The position numbers and the translations under genes were made by a program. A DNA stretch of 64,000 nucleotides from Setophaga petechia (lineage: Eukaryota; Chordata; Aves; Passeriformes; Parulidae), in NCBI GenBank assembly GCA_024362935.1, contig JANCRA010000019.1, positions 836,001-900,000 on the forward strand, in the 5' to 3' direction. The notes below the pieces were generated by a model. The model ran no database searches and was not told the DNA's origin. It saw only the letters and a program-made list of their open reading frames with translations. Shown in pieces: positions 51,521 to 64,000 of this stretch. Positions within the stretch are counted from its first letter, which is position 1; each line of letters starts with the position of its first letter.

Positions 51521-51546
51521 CTTATCCAAAGATAAGAATCTTATCC
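51521..51546. promoter_or_regulatory. Cluster of three GATAAG cores (possible GATA-factor site)
   Basis: CTTATCC (51521-51527), AGATAAG (51530-51536) and CTTATCC (51540-51546) place three GATAAG cores in 26 bases, the last two as a near-perfect palindrome. Only the middle one fits WGATAR; the outer two have G before GATA. A CAGCTG E-box lies about 90 bases upstream. This is a motif observation only; such clusters also arise by chance in 64 kb. Confidence 0.3.
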
Positions 51547-53330
51547 TTGTTCTTTCTGGAAAATCCTTCTTGTTCCCTTGAAAAAATTTAATGTTAAAGA
51601 ATCAAAAATTCCCAGCAAAAACCAGTTTTGTCAGATGTGCTATTTTAAAAGGAGAAGATAGTGAGCTATGTGAACATCATCTCCTTACACCCAGACTGAA
51701 GTTTACCTGTGGATTTTGACATCCAGCCCTGAATGGATGCAAGCGTGGCAGGGCTTGTTCCTTCTCAGAAGATGAACAGCATTTCAAAATTGTATTGCAT
51801 ACAGATGGATCACTTTTATCCAAATGGTTCTTTGCCTTAGAGACTACATAAACTCAGCCACTAAGAGTCACATTTCTCACTCATCCCAAGGCAAAGGATC
51901 ACTACTGGTATGCATTAGGAGTGAGTCCCCAACACAGCAACCACACTAGAAATATTTTCTTGTTTAACTGAATGCTTCTCAGCTGTACTAATTTATAGAT
52001 GAAACCTCTTCTGATGCAAAGCTTTATACACGTAACAGGCACCATTAATAAAGTGTTCCGTGACATTTGGCAAATCAGGAAACTTCTGGCTACATTAATC
52101 AATGGGAAGCAATCACTTCAGAAAGTCTGCATTCCTGACGAAATGCATGCATGTTGAAATTAATGTAAATGGATGATAACAAAATCTTTTCACACATTAC
52201 TGACAAGTAATGGTAGAAATCATTATCCTAATGGTTTATGAACTTTTTACACTAGAGTGATGTACAGTGGAAATATAATGACCTTCTATTCTGCACTTGA
52301 CATAGTAAATTAATGGAAATTATTAATGCAGAGGATTTCATTACTGTGTATATTTTCTTCTAACTGCAGAGAGAATACAAGTGTTGTTCTGAACCTCAGC
52401 ATATCTTAACCTCAAGTTTTCATCTACATTAGTATAACAGTCTCTTTATTTATAATGGAGTAAAATCAACACAGTTTCTCCAATCTGAATGCAGTTAAAT
52501 CTGTCATACCAATAGAGCAGTTCTCTTATGGGCAAGAAGGTAAATCAGTTATAAATCTTTCCCTGTCTGCACCTGTGCCATTGACAACAGACACCTCTTT
52601 AATTTATTTATATTTCTTTTATTTATAATTGCAATGTGATTGGTATTTCCAGCATATAGGAATAACTTCTGTATTTGGATCCAACTTCAATTATAAATTG
52701 ACATCAGTATTTCTCTGACTCCACATGCTCTCATTAACTTCATGCTGTGGCTGAGGTTATCATCACTGATATTTCAGGTAAGCATTGCTGTGCTCTTGGG
52801 AACAACCAACAGTGTCCTCATGGAAGGTGGAATCACTGCAGCACATCAAACCTGTCATTCTGTAGTGCTCAGTGCTGCAACAGCCTTGAGTTCTGTGCTT
52901 TGCTGGAGTTGCTTGAGGTGAAGCACTCTATATCACTGTAACTTTCATATCCTATATTTGAGGTGGCTCTGCTAGCAAAATCCCAACAGGACAGTTACAA
53001 CCTTGATATCCTTGCCCTATCTCTTCGGCCTTTGTGCTGCTACCACCAAAAACTACTTAATACAGGATTCATCTGTAGTTAGATATGCCACTAGAGATAC
53101 ATTCAAAACTTGTGTAAGACCTTTATCTAATGTATCTATGCCCACATTCTTGGAAAAGGGAGATCTTATACCAGCAGGGTTAAAGCAGACTAAACAAATA
53201 AGGCTCTAGAATCTGTAAAACAAAAGATTTGGAGCCAACTGCCTGAAAGAAAGAAAAAGAAAGGTGTTGAACTTTGGGCCACTCTCCTAATGTATCTTGA
53301 GAGGAAGAAGAACACAATCAGCTTTCCCTT

Positions 53331-53505
53331 GAAGAAAAAAAAAGAAGGAAGAAAAACAAAGAAAAAGGATAAAAGAAAAAAGAAGAAAAGAGAAAGAAAA
53401 AATAGCCAAAAGGAGAAAGAAAAACAAAAAGAAAGAAAAAGGAAAAGGAAGTAAAGGGAAAAAAATCAAAATAAAAAAAGAAAAGAAATGTAAAAGAAAA
53501 AAAGT
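53331..53505 (+). repeat. 175-bp homopurine (A/G) tract
   Basis: Bases are almost all A or G, with twelve pyrimidine interruptions, made of varied GAAA, GGAAA and GAAG units rather than one repeated unit. Long homopurine-homopyrimidine tracts can form triplex (H-DNA) structure. Reverse-strand frames through it (67 and 86 codons, Phe/Ser/Leu-rich) are artefacts of this composition. Confidence 0.93.
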
Positions 53506-54194
53506 GCAGCTTGTGATACATTCAGAAAAATGTAACGATGTTTGCAAAATCTGTGATAATTACAGTTTTTTAATTAGATTGAACCGTTACCAAAAAGAAG
53601 AAAAAGTTTGACAGTTAGAATCTCTCTTCTGAAGAGCCTCCCCATCAGCATGTCCTCCCAAGCAGGTAGCCAGCTTGACAGGTTGAGGAAGCTCTTGCAC
53701 TTCTCGTGGTGATGACAAGCTCTCAGTAGCTCATGCATCCCGAGCCAGGAGCAGACAGAGGAGATGTCACCTCTGGGACGGTGGTAGAAATAGCCATTTG
53801 CGTGTCGGGTTTTGTTCTTATCGGCAGGAGAAGGCCTTTGAGGAGTAAAGCCTACGTTACACAAAAGCATAAAAGCAGAACTCCTTTTTTCTTGTCTGCA
53901 GGAACTTCCATTATAAAAGTTAGGGCCTGCTGCTCACGGAGGTTTCTGTGTAAATGAAGGTCGGCCCTTGCACCGCTGCGGCGGAAGAAAGGAGTCTCAA
54001 AGCAGAAGCTGACACACGCCAGTGTTACAGTTCCTCACAAAGGCCATGCGGAAGCAAAGGACATGTGCAAGGGCCTGGTTCCTCCCATGCACAGCCCCCC
54101 ACACACACAAGGGGTGCTGAGCTTTGCCCTGGGAGACATGGCCACATTCCCATTGGGAAGGCACACAGCAGTGCCAGTCATGTGATGATGGCTC

Positions 54195-54257
54195 AGTCAG
54201 AGTAACAAATGTGTGATGAATTGTGTGGCTCTCATGCAATTCGTCACACATCTGACT
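54195..54257. repeat. Inverted repeat: 15-bp stem plus 6-bp outer stem
   Basis: Bases 54209-54223 pair with 54237-54251 over 15 positions with one G-U, core ATGTGTGA against TCACACAT, around a 13-base loop. After an 8-base bulge on the 5' side (54201-54208), AGTCAG (54195-54200) pairs perfectly with CTGACT (54252-54257). It is one of the strongest non-low-complexity hairpins I noticed. No known RNA family was recognised. Confidence 0.8.
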
Positions 54258-57200
54258 CACAGCCAGCCTACCCCCAGCACAGTGCCCTTCCTGTGCTCAG
54301 CTCTACCAGAGCAACCTCAGGACACTGCTGACTGCTATTGCAAACAAGTAAATACAGACACAGAACTTTCTTTTGTAAGCTTCTGTCTCTTCCCTCATTT
54401 CAAAGCTTTCCTATCCACCAACAGCAGATGTCTTGCTGTGTATTTCTCAAAAGCCAGGAAAGAGTAAATTTAGATTCTCTCAGGGATAGACTTAGAATGA
54501 GAACATGCGCTGTACTTCAGGGGAAAGGAGAAAAAGTATTTTCTGGCTCACATAAAATTGGACTTCTTAGTTAAATACAAATTCTCTGCAGTTATTATTG
54601 TCTGGTATTTCAGCTGACTCAGCTACTGTCTATAAACACAACTGTTACCAAAGGATGATCAGACTCCAGAATAGTAAATTTAAAAAAAAAGTTTGATTCC
54701 TGCAAAACCATGATCAGAAATGGCAGCACTATTCAGAATCTAAGGAAAGAAGCAGTGACTTACTGCCAAAAGACTTCACAGACAGGCAGTAAGCTACCAA
54801 GTTCTGCTTCATACACTGAAAGAAGGAAACCTAATGCATATCATAAAACTTGAAGAACAGGACAATAGGCAAGTGTTCCTCAGCTAATACTGAGCAAACT
54901 CCTTGGTGTCTCTTCAGGGAACAAATCAAAAGGTAAAGGGTATCCATTAATCTACATGAATTAGAGACACAGGGGAGAGAATCCCCTTGGCTCTTGCCAG
55001 AGCTGTTTGATGGTTGTGACACTAGGATAGAACAAGAAGGAGTGAACTAAAAAATCCATCCATAACCTTTGAAAATGAGCTCAGGAGTCTTTGAGTGAGT
55101 GGGTATTGCTCAACTCACACCAAAGGACGAGGTGCCCCTGCAAGATAAAATTAACTATCCATCTCTTCTTTATGACTGCATGTCACCAGGATCTTTTTGA
55201 AGGTCATTTGAGACATGAATCTGACTTCTCAGGTGCAATTTTTTTTCTTCTTTAGTTGTAAAACAATATTGGACAGCTCAGCAATGTGATCGATATATTT
55301 CAGATGTTTCCTGAAGTTGAATCACCTGACTTTTGTAGGAGGGCAGTATATAATGATGCTGTTTTGCTTTACAGCTCAAAAGGACAGGTAAAGATGATAC
55401 AATGCCTTCAGGAATCTTGACATGATTGATACCTACCCATATTCCCGAGTAATAGTACAAAATAAAACCACAAGGAAGCAAACTCTGATCTGTGTTTACT
55501 GTGCCATAAACACAGTAGTACAGCCAGTTGCATCCCTGCTTTGCCAATGCAGGAAAGACTGGCTAACACACTAGTGGGCACATTGCTATTTAGCTAACAT
55601 AAATGAACCCTGCAAAGCTGCCATTAAATAAAAGAGAAAAAAACCCCACAACTAAACAGTCTGTCAAAGTACTCTCAGGAGAAGAGGAATACTGAGGCAA
55701 TGTCAGCCCGGTTGCCATCAGGCATGGCTTGATGTTTGTGGAGAGTGACATTGTGAAATGCTCCTGAGAAATCTCCCTTTGGCATGGGGAAGAGTTTTCA
55801 CGTTTACCCTAGAACCACTTACTGAGCTATTTGCACTCATTGCCACAAGAGTTTCTGTCAAGAGGACAGCTGGGAGCTCTGGCAGGAAAATGTTTCTTAG
55901 GGTGCCATTCACTAAGAAATACATGATACAAGCAATCCAACTTTTCTGGGTTGTTTTAACTGTAATGCAAACATTACCCAGCTTAAAAACATAGAGATGC
56001 TCTGGATGAAAAAAGGAATGTTAATGAGACCACAGAGAAGCCAAAAACTGTGAGTGTCAGGAGAAATATGGACTCCTTTTGCCCTGCATGGCAAGGATGA
56101 GTAAGTGCTTCAAGACGTTTTCTCTCTTCTGCAGTTGCATATTTCAACAAAAAGGGAGATAGAAATATTTTGGTGCTGTTAAGGGGGAAAAAATCTTTTG
56201 GTGAGGATGAGGAAGAAAGAGGTAGGTGGGTTGGTTTCTTGTTTGCTGTTTAAAAAGAACAAAATAGTTTTTCAAATGAAAATCTTGGATGATGATTACA
56301 TTTCTAGGAACATCAGCTTTTTAGAGACAAATTATCTAAAACTTGATTTACATATATTTTAATGCTCACAAAGTAGAACAACATTATTAATAATAAGCAG
56401 TCATAGTAACTATTGAATGGTGCTTGATAAGATGAATGGAGCAACCCTATCACACTGTTGAAAAGATACCTGTGCCTTGATTTCCTAGACTTGTAGGTAG
56501 CTCTTTTTTCAGAAATGGATGCTTCTAATACCATATGTTTAAAGAATCACAGCCCAGCTAATGAGCTACTAAAATGTTTCTGCTCCACTAGGTCATGCTG
56601 GATTGTTACTTGTCTGCACAAAGTTCCACTCTCTAAGTAACAAAACTTCCCATACCTTTGGATGCAGAGTTGGGGTTTCAGATCAAATTGCCTGTTTTCT
56701 GCAAAATTGTTTTGCAGAAGTGGGAGGAGCATGGCTGGAAATGTTAGATAAACCCTTGCATTTTCATGCTCTCTCTCCTTCACTGTTCCTTTTATTTAAG
56801 CAACAAAATCATCTACAAAGTATGCTTTCTGTTAATTAAGACAAGGATTTTGGCCTTGCTGCCCTCCTTGCTTCATTTACATGATCTATTGAAAGTTGCC
56901 CTGCTGACACTAATCACATACTGCCTTGTTGACAATCTGATTTCTGCTCAAGTAATGCACTTAAATTGTAAAAACTCTAGGTCTCCGCTGTCTAGCAAAA
57001 AATTCAACTCTACCTGCAAGTAGACCAGATTCTACCACTGACCAGAGTGCTTCTACACAAGGCATTAGGTAACTTCTTACTTATTGCCCTAGTGCAGAGG
57101 CATCAGGTGATTGCTATATTGAAGCACTCATCGAAAACTCTGGCTGCACAAATCACATGCCCACTGCACATGCAGTCTGGATTTTAAAAGGTAAAAGCAA

Positions 57201-60200
57201 TGGGGTATATTTGCAGCTCTATAATGGTGGGAATTAAAAGCATAAATCCTCCCAGGGTGTACAGGAGGTTTGTACTGTAGTTGCTAAGTGTGTGAAAAAT
57301 TTGGACTAATCAGGCCATCACCAAGAGGTACAATTTGCAGGGGGGCCACTCAGTATAAAATATATTAGGACTTTTCAGGTTTGTTCTCTCTTCTATGAGT
57401 TTTAGACTTTTTGCCTTACTTTGACCCTATCAAGCTATTTAAAGGATGTTAAGTGCTTTGTTCTCTGCAATTCACAGTCCATAGCTCCCATCCTCTTTTT
57501 CATCTCTGAAGAAAAGGACAAGAAAAAAGGAAAAAGGTGGGGAAAAAAGCCTCTCCATCCTCGTTACAATCATACGGCCAATGCTAATGCTTTTTACAGA
57601 AGTGCCTCACCTGGGATGTTTTACTCATTCCCCTTCGACTGATCGTTATTAAAGGTCTTTGGAGATACTTTTGTTTCATCCTTCTGTTCTAGTTTAGCAA
57701 GGGTGATGACATACCAACTGAAATGTCTGGAGGCTTGTTAGCAAAAACCCTGTCACTGGGAGGGATCAGAGTGTTTTTGTGCTGAGTCCCTGGGGCACTG
57801 ATCCTGGCAATACAGATGGACTCAGATGCAGCCTCCACATGGTTTAACATGACAAGCAGCTGGATCCTCAAGCCAACAGACAGAGAGTTGTTTTCTCAGG
57901 ATGAATAGCATTTCTCAAAACCAAGGGGTGAAATGAGCACCACTGCCAGAAAACCTTAATTTATTTTGGGATATAGGGGAAAAATATTACTTCTTTCATC
58001 TTACTGAGAAGACACTGATTCTTGTCTCTGCAAAAACCACAGAATGAGGATCTGAGCAAACTCATCAGTGCACATCAAAATTTTTTAACAGCAGGGAAGT
58101 TGAGAACAATTCACTTTCATGAGGCCAGCCTTCTGTGTTAATAAGTAATGGTTTTAGGCTGAAAATAAGACTACATTGGCTGTCAAATGTATATATGTAA
58201 TCTTTTCAGTCTAGCTGGAAGATGATCTACAAACACAAGCTGGCTGTACATTCATAATCAAATAATTGACTGGCTGACAACTGAGACCAGTATTTGGCTT
58301 GATGCCCGTGACCAGACAGGAAATGGCATTTCCTGCATCTTGATAAAGCAGATGTCACTTGGTCCCTCCAGCAAAATACACAGCACCAGGGGCATCTTTA
58401 GCAAAGGTTTCTTCTAACACATGCAGTAGCGGTCAGTTAAAAAATATCCTCCTGCAGTTTCATTAGGCACTAGCTCTTAACAGGTTAAACATTTAGGGGA
58501 AAAATTATGCAACAGATATATGTTCATAGCTGGCTGCATCTGTTGCACTGCTTATTTCCCAAACTGGCACTCCTGCTCTCATTTAGGTTGTGTCCCTCCC
58601 TGAGGACACACTCCCTCCTGCACAGGAACACAGCACTTTCTCAGGGAAGCAGGGATATGGCAAAGGCTCATGAGTTCAGGGTGACTCTTGAGTTAAGTAC
58701 AGCTTGGTAGTTCTGAGTTAGTTGTTTTGCTGTCTGTCTTGGTTTCCATTAATTTAACCCACAAGGTTTCATTCTCTTTGTGGTTTGCCGGTACAGAAAT
58801 AGTAACTGTGCCTACAATTAGTAAATAGTATATGATTGATGTTTTCCAGTTTGAATATGTGCCTTTCTTCAGCAGTTTACTCCACAGATGTGGATTAAGC
58901 TTAAATCCCTAGGTCACCTCACATGCTGTTTATTTTGTTGCCCAGCAGTTCAGAATGTCTTGTGGAAGGTACTCAGCTTCTCTGGGGGTAGCCAGAAATG
59001 TGGAGGAAGCAATGTGCAATATGTACAAGCACCAATCTCTTCTTTTTCTACCATTGCTTTTCAGTTGTTTTAATTCCCTGGACCAGCTCACCTCAAAATC
59101 ACACGAATACCATCAAAGAAGAAAGAGAGAAGATGAAGAAGGGACAGGGGGTCAACTGCAATCCCAGATGGCAGCTGCCTCTGTGAATGTGAGATCAGGA
59201 TCCCGGCAGACCTCTATTTATAGTCTTTCCCAGAGGGGAGGGGAGGTAGTTTAGTTCTTTTCTTCTGGAAGAAATAAGACCATTGCTATCTTGCCAGAGA
59301 TCAGTGCTGCCAGTCTGTTTTGCCAGGAAGCATTTGGGATTACAGAGTAAATGCTCCCTTGATGAAATATGAAGAATTTGCATTATCAGATTACTCCACC
59401 AATCTAATGCATGTTCTGTTCCTGACAGCAGCCAGCGCAGGTTCTTCAGAGACTAAAGTCCTTATAATAAACAATTTTACAGCCAACAGAATTGTGTAAG
59501 CTTGTATGCAGACAAATCCCTGCAGTTTTCACATTCAGTTTGCAGAAGTTAAAACTGAGAGTTGACCATAGGATTTGGCCTAGAAGAAAATGTCGAGACC
59601 CCATTACCCTCAGAGCTTATGAAACTAAAAACATTGAAAACACAGCAGTTTTGAACACTGAAGCAGTCCTAGAGTTATCTGCACAGTAACAAATCACTGC
59701 CCTTAAAGGACACAGCCTTTAGGTTGTATTTACAGGAAGGATGGGTACATGTTCCTGTGACTGCTTTTTTTCTTCTCACTCCAAGTGCTGATGTCTGAAA
59801 GCATCTCTCCAGGATGAGTGCTGCAGGATTCCAGATGTAAAACATAACCCCGGTGTGATCCATCAGGCTGGTTATGGCACTTGGTATGCTGGAAGGATAG
59901 CTGAGCTGAACTTAAGGAAGCAAAAATCGATTCATAAACAACGTTTAGATTTGAAAACTGTCCAAATGTTTGCCGCTTGGGTGAAGATAATTGTACTTGC
60001 ATGCATTTTTGAAATCTATGGCCAGGGTGAAAACAGGTATCATTCAATAACTCATCTCTCAACAGTAGCTGTAAATATACTGGTTGATCTATAAAGATGG
60101 CTTGGATTAATTTTTTGTGTTCTTTCCTCCACTAGTTCTTCATTGTCTGCTTTTTCTTGTAGTCTCCCAAACCCCTGGAATTAGTTTTAATTTGCACAAT

Positions 60201-63200
60201 CCCTGTAGTACAAGCACACCATACACTTATAGTGCAGTCTCTTAGGACCCCACATGAGGAGTAGAAAAGGCTCAAATTTTTTACAAGCATTAACACTTGC
60301 AAGCAACAACAAACACTGCAAGGACTGCTTTGGAAGTTTGAGGCAAGATCTATGGGGTTTTTAATTCTGGATCCATGGGAGTGATAGAGTTTTCTAGGCA
60401 TGTCATTGGACTAGACAATTATTTAGGCATAGTCTGTAATCAAGGGCTATATATAGCTTAGTTCTGCCAGGCCTGAAACAACATTAAACACAGAATATTT
60501 AACGAAGATGTGATTCCTTAGTAAATGAGGTTGATCCAAGTCAGCTGTGCCCCAGCCTAGCATCACATCCAGCAACTCTGCCCCCAGCAGTGATCTTGCT
60601 CTCTTCCTTGCACCAAGATAGATACCCACGTTGCTGCATGAAGAGCTTGTTTGGGGAGATGAAACTAACTGTATAAAATTAAAGGATAAAAGCTTCAGAA
60701 GTATTCAGTTAGTTCAGATCTCATGTCATGACCTTACAAGCAGCAGCAAAAGAAGGAAAAGAGGGAATATACACTGGGGTCAGAAGAGATGGCAGAATCA
60801 GAGCAGCTCTGTTTTGGAATGTTTTATGCTGCAAGAATGCATTACATTCTTGCTCCTTCCAGGGCCTACTCTTACACTTCTTTTGGGGGGCAGAGAGACT
60901 TCAACATACATCAGAGTCCTCACACCTCCATATATTAGGGTCTCCTCATGTCCAAATGCAAACAAATGTGCACCTTGAGGAAGGGTGTGACTGGGACTCT
61001 AAAACTAGGCTTCTGATAACATTGAGAAGACTGTAGGGTTTTGTGCTGGTTTTTGCCCCCAGTCCTGGAGGAGAGAGATATTGGGAGATACAGAAGGGCA
61101 ACTGCACTGGCTTTTCCTGTGCACCCTTAATCCTGCAGTTCCCCTTACTTGCAATTACTTAGTACCCTGGGGATACTTCATTAATGTATAAATTTATTTA
61201 TAAATTCCCTTCATTAGTGTTTTTGACCCATTCGTTGGAACAATATTCATCCCATGATCTGTAGAGACCTGGTGGTTTATATCACTTAATGATAGTCCAC
61301 AAAGCAAATAAAGCTCTGGGGCTTAAGTCATCATAAACTTGTCTTGCCCCCAAGAAATTACTGGGGCAGCAGATCTGTCTTCCCACTTGGGCTTTTCATT
61401 TCAACCCTCATGTAATTTTATCTTTTGTGGGATGCAAGAAAGAAGGTAATGCAGAGGCAAGACCAGAAGGCTGAGCGTGGCACAGCTTCATTTGGCTGTG
61501 GCACTAGTCTTACACTGCCTGAAAGAAAACATAAAATAATAGACTGAGAAACTAGGGATATTGCTGTAGGCTAAAATTTGCCAAGGATCTCCTGCTCCTC
61601 TAAAACATTTTCTGTGGGTTCACAGAATAGAAGAGGCTATAACACCACAGCATTACAATATCCTGTGTGTATCAGGGCTGCTTCAAAGAGGAGAACAACT
61701 GCCATCTGACACAATGCAATCAGACCTCTGGCTTCTTCTCCATGCCTTTGGGATTTAAAGTCTTTCTCTTTTCTTTAACCTTCAGTTCTCCTGCAAACCT
61801 AATCTATCTCTTATTCTACACAAGCATGTAAAGGTTAAACTTGAGTTACACAAAGTTCATAGTGAGGCGAGCATCTATTATTGCTTCTAAGCACCAAAAG
61901 TCAACTTGTTTCTTTACTATCCTCATGTTAGCATTTCACCCTTGTCTAACACAAAAAGGGAGCACAAAGCACATGGTGGAAGCTGAAGTCAGTGTACACT
62001 CTGCTTGCCTCTTGAACAGTGTGTTGAGGTACAAGCAAAATGTTTCACCTTCAGGTATGAACCTGATTTGCAGTGGTACAACTGATATAATGTGAGAAAA
62101 ACAATTTGGGAGACAAGGGGAAGTATAGGGATGCAGTCCTGAACTGCTCCTGTCTAATCTGCAAGCTGATGAACGTAGATTGTGCAGTGCTGGACTACTG
62201 CCTGCAGACTGCCCAAATCCTGGATTAAACAATCATGCACTGAACTGCTGACTCCACTACATTCCTGTGCAGCCCAGTGCCACAGATCCTGTTGTCACTT
62301 CTGTTTAATAATAAAAGCCCTTACTGCTTTGTATCGTGCTACATGCAAAACCAACAACAGTGAAAGAACATTGTGGGTGCAAAGTCAACTGTTTAAAGGT
62401 TAGGAAATGGCAGGTTTAAGATTTTCTAGTCCCCTTCCACTTACAACAAAGCCTTTCATTATAAGGCCACATACTATTTTTTCTGATGAAACCCTGTGCC
62501 TCACTCAGCGCAATAGATGGTGCCAATGCACAGCTGTGCAGTGTATTGTTTCATTCCTTCACCTACCATCTAGTTCCAGCCTCTGCTTAACTGTACAGTA
62601 ACCAAATCCCTTCCCTCTGCATAAAATAATTTATCTCTTCATGGACTCTCCTGTGGTGCTTCTCAATATGCTACTTGAATGCTTCCGAAGCAAAAGTTAA
62701 TTTATCTTTAAATTAGAGAGGAGTTTATATTCCCTCCATTTTAAAGATGGGAAGCTGATGAAGTGAGGCTGCACTTACAAAGCAGAGCAACTCACCAAAA
62801 TGTACCCTTGCACCCCTTTTCCTCCACTCATCCATTCACGACCCCAGCTTGTGCACACACCTCTCTCAGGGTGTGCAGGAAGGTGTGGGTGTCTGCCCCC
62901 AGAAAGGGGGTGTGAGAAGAGAGTCAGGCACCTCCACTTTACCCCTCTGATGTGGGGCTGCCACACAGCGCATGCAGCCACCACTGCCATGCACCCCTGG
63001 CTTATACATTAGCCAGTGAGATGAATTGGAAAAGCCATCAGCTGTTTCTCAGGAATCACACAAACAGTCTCCAGATTTTCAGATTATTACTTCAGCACTG
63101 TCAAATTCAACCACTCTTGATCTTATGTACAACCATAGCTCAGCATTTTGGTGTGGGGTTGTAAAATCTCCAAGATCTCCAATCGGGGAATTAAGGAGCA

Positions 63201-63920
63201 CAGTCCAAGACTGTCTGCTGCTAGATTTAGTCCTGCATTTTTTCTAAATGGAGGAGTGTCTGCATACAAAATACAGGATCTTTAGAGACCAGACACTTCT
63301 CAGTGACTTGAAGCCTACAACACAGCCATTAAGAACAATAGGTCCATTATTCCTACAATGGAGAAGGAGCTTGTGCAGAAGAGCCAGACAGCCACATCAC
63401 AGCAAGACGTAAATCCCCTGGCCTCAGCAGCACAAGTTATGGGTGTCGTGGAGCCAGAACCACTATCACCAGCACCTCAGCTCACAGAAAGAGGTCTCAG
63501 TAATGCCTTGTCCATTTTGTAACTAAATCAGCAGCAAAAACCACACACTTCCTCTGGAGGAGGAGTCATAGATGTTTCCTTGCTTCTGAGACACAGAACT
63601 GCACATCCCCTCCCAGGCAAGGATGCCCTTCCCACGTGTCCTGACAGCCATGCACACTCCTTCTTTGCCCTCTAGGGCTCACCTCTTTTAATGTTATCCT
63701 GTCCAGCCAAGCCTGAGCCTGAGTCCTCTCCATGTTGTCTGTTTTTTCTAGAAGCTCATAAATAAAAAGCATCTGTTTAGCTACTCGTACTGGAACTTTT
63801 TTCACACATTTCCTAGACCTTTCATTAGTATGCCTGTTGCGCAGTGATTACTTCATTCACCCCAAGGACATGGAAAACCCTTCTTCCCTTTCAGATCTTT
63901 GATTATCTTTCATTCTTTTT

Positions 63921-63935
63921 TTTGTTTTGTTTTGT
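63921..63935. repeat. (TTTTG)n short repeat
   Basis: Three TTTTG-type units following a T-run near the end of the window; low-complexity sequence only. Confidence 0.8.
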
Positions 63936-64000
63936 CTGCTTGCATCTTCTCCCTGAAACTGCTGACCAGATGCTTTGTCGCATTAGTTTTCTAGACCCAG

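Larger units (their letters stand above)
46565..53330. other. Unique AT-rich non-coding DNA, no gene seen
   Basis: No recognised exon or transposon. The stretch includes a G-quadruplex-prone run at 47.1 kb, a 25-bp-spaced direct repeat near 49.1 kb and a GATA-core cluster at 51.52 kb. Open frames reach only 98 codons (50341-50637) and resemble nothing I know. Confidence 0.68.
53506..64000. other. Non-coding DNA; CpG patch and inverted repeat at its start
   Basis: No supported exon or transposon. The 53.7-54.1 kb part has about fourteen CpG in 340 bases, unusual for this window, plus a TTATAAAA box at 53911-53918 and a pyrimidine tract ending in CTGCAG at 53901 that would suit a splice acceptor. 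The rest is ordinary unique DNA with short frames (up to about 115 codons, 60631-60978) that I do not recognise, and a (TTTTG)n run near 63921-63935. Confidence 0.65.

Noticed and set aside
53287..53547. Phe-rich membrane-protein-like frames on the reverse strand
   Set aside because: They are translations of the homopurine tract; the hydrophobicity comes from TTT and TTC codons of simple sequence.
60446..60457. GCTATATATAGC palindrome as a TATA promoter
   Set aside because: An isolated TATA-like palindrome in AT-rich DNA with no CpG enrichment, initiator or downstream gene.
1..64000. Operons, CRISPR arrays, phage or bacterial defence systems
   Set aside because: The window shows vertebrate retroelements, AT-rich non-coding DNA and no dense gene arrays, spacer-repeat arrays or ribosome-binding patterns.

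Overview
The window is vertebrate nuclear DNA, almost certainly from a bird and most likely a songbird (Passeriformes). Several CR1 LINE 3' ends carry the bird-typical terminal motif (ATTCTATGA or close variants). One element joins a tRNA-Ile-derived head to a CR1 tail, the architecture of the passerine family TguSINE1. Two solo LTRs resemble avian endogenous retrovirus LTR families. The sequence is AT-rich, CpG-poor and littered with stop codons in all frames.

I found no protein-coding gene, exon, tRNA gene, rRNA gene or CRISPR array that I can support. The open frames are short and overlap on both strands. The long ones sit in stop-poor GC-rich or homopurine DNA, or in CR1 sequence, apart from one 203-codon frame near 20 kb that resembles nothing I know. 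The best reading is an intergenic gene desert or the interior of one or more very large introns; the sequence alone does not decide between these.

Layout: 1-12.3 kb is unique AT-rich DNA with a perfect-looking small hairpin near 5.0 kb. 12.3-13.0 kb is a 5'-truncated CR1, followed by a modest CpG cluster (13.2-13.7 kb). 17.6-18.7 kb is a solo LTR containing a 40-bp triplication and a 14-G run. 23.9-24.7 kb holds a short reverse-strand CR1 scrap and a second forward CR1. 26.5-26.7 kb is the tRNA-Ile/CR1 SINE. 29.9-30.4 kb is a second solo LTR flanked by a near-perfect 6-bp repeat. 30.4-45.6 kb is unique DNA with simple repeats. 45.6-46.6 kb contains two adjoining old CR1 3' ends. 46.6-64 kb is unique DNA with a G-quadruplex-forming run (47.1 kb), a 175-bp homopurine tract (53.3 kb), a second CpG-enriched patch (53.7-54.1 kb) and a strong inverted repeat (54.2 kb).

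No pathway or operon-like co-operation exists here. What can be annotated is a record of retroposition (CR1, a CR1-mobilised SINE, retroviral LTRs), local tandem duplication and a few structure-prone sequences. I saw no evidence of an undescribed biological system.
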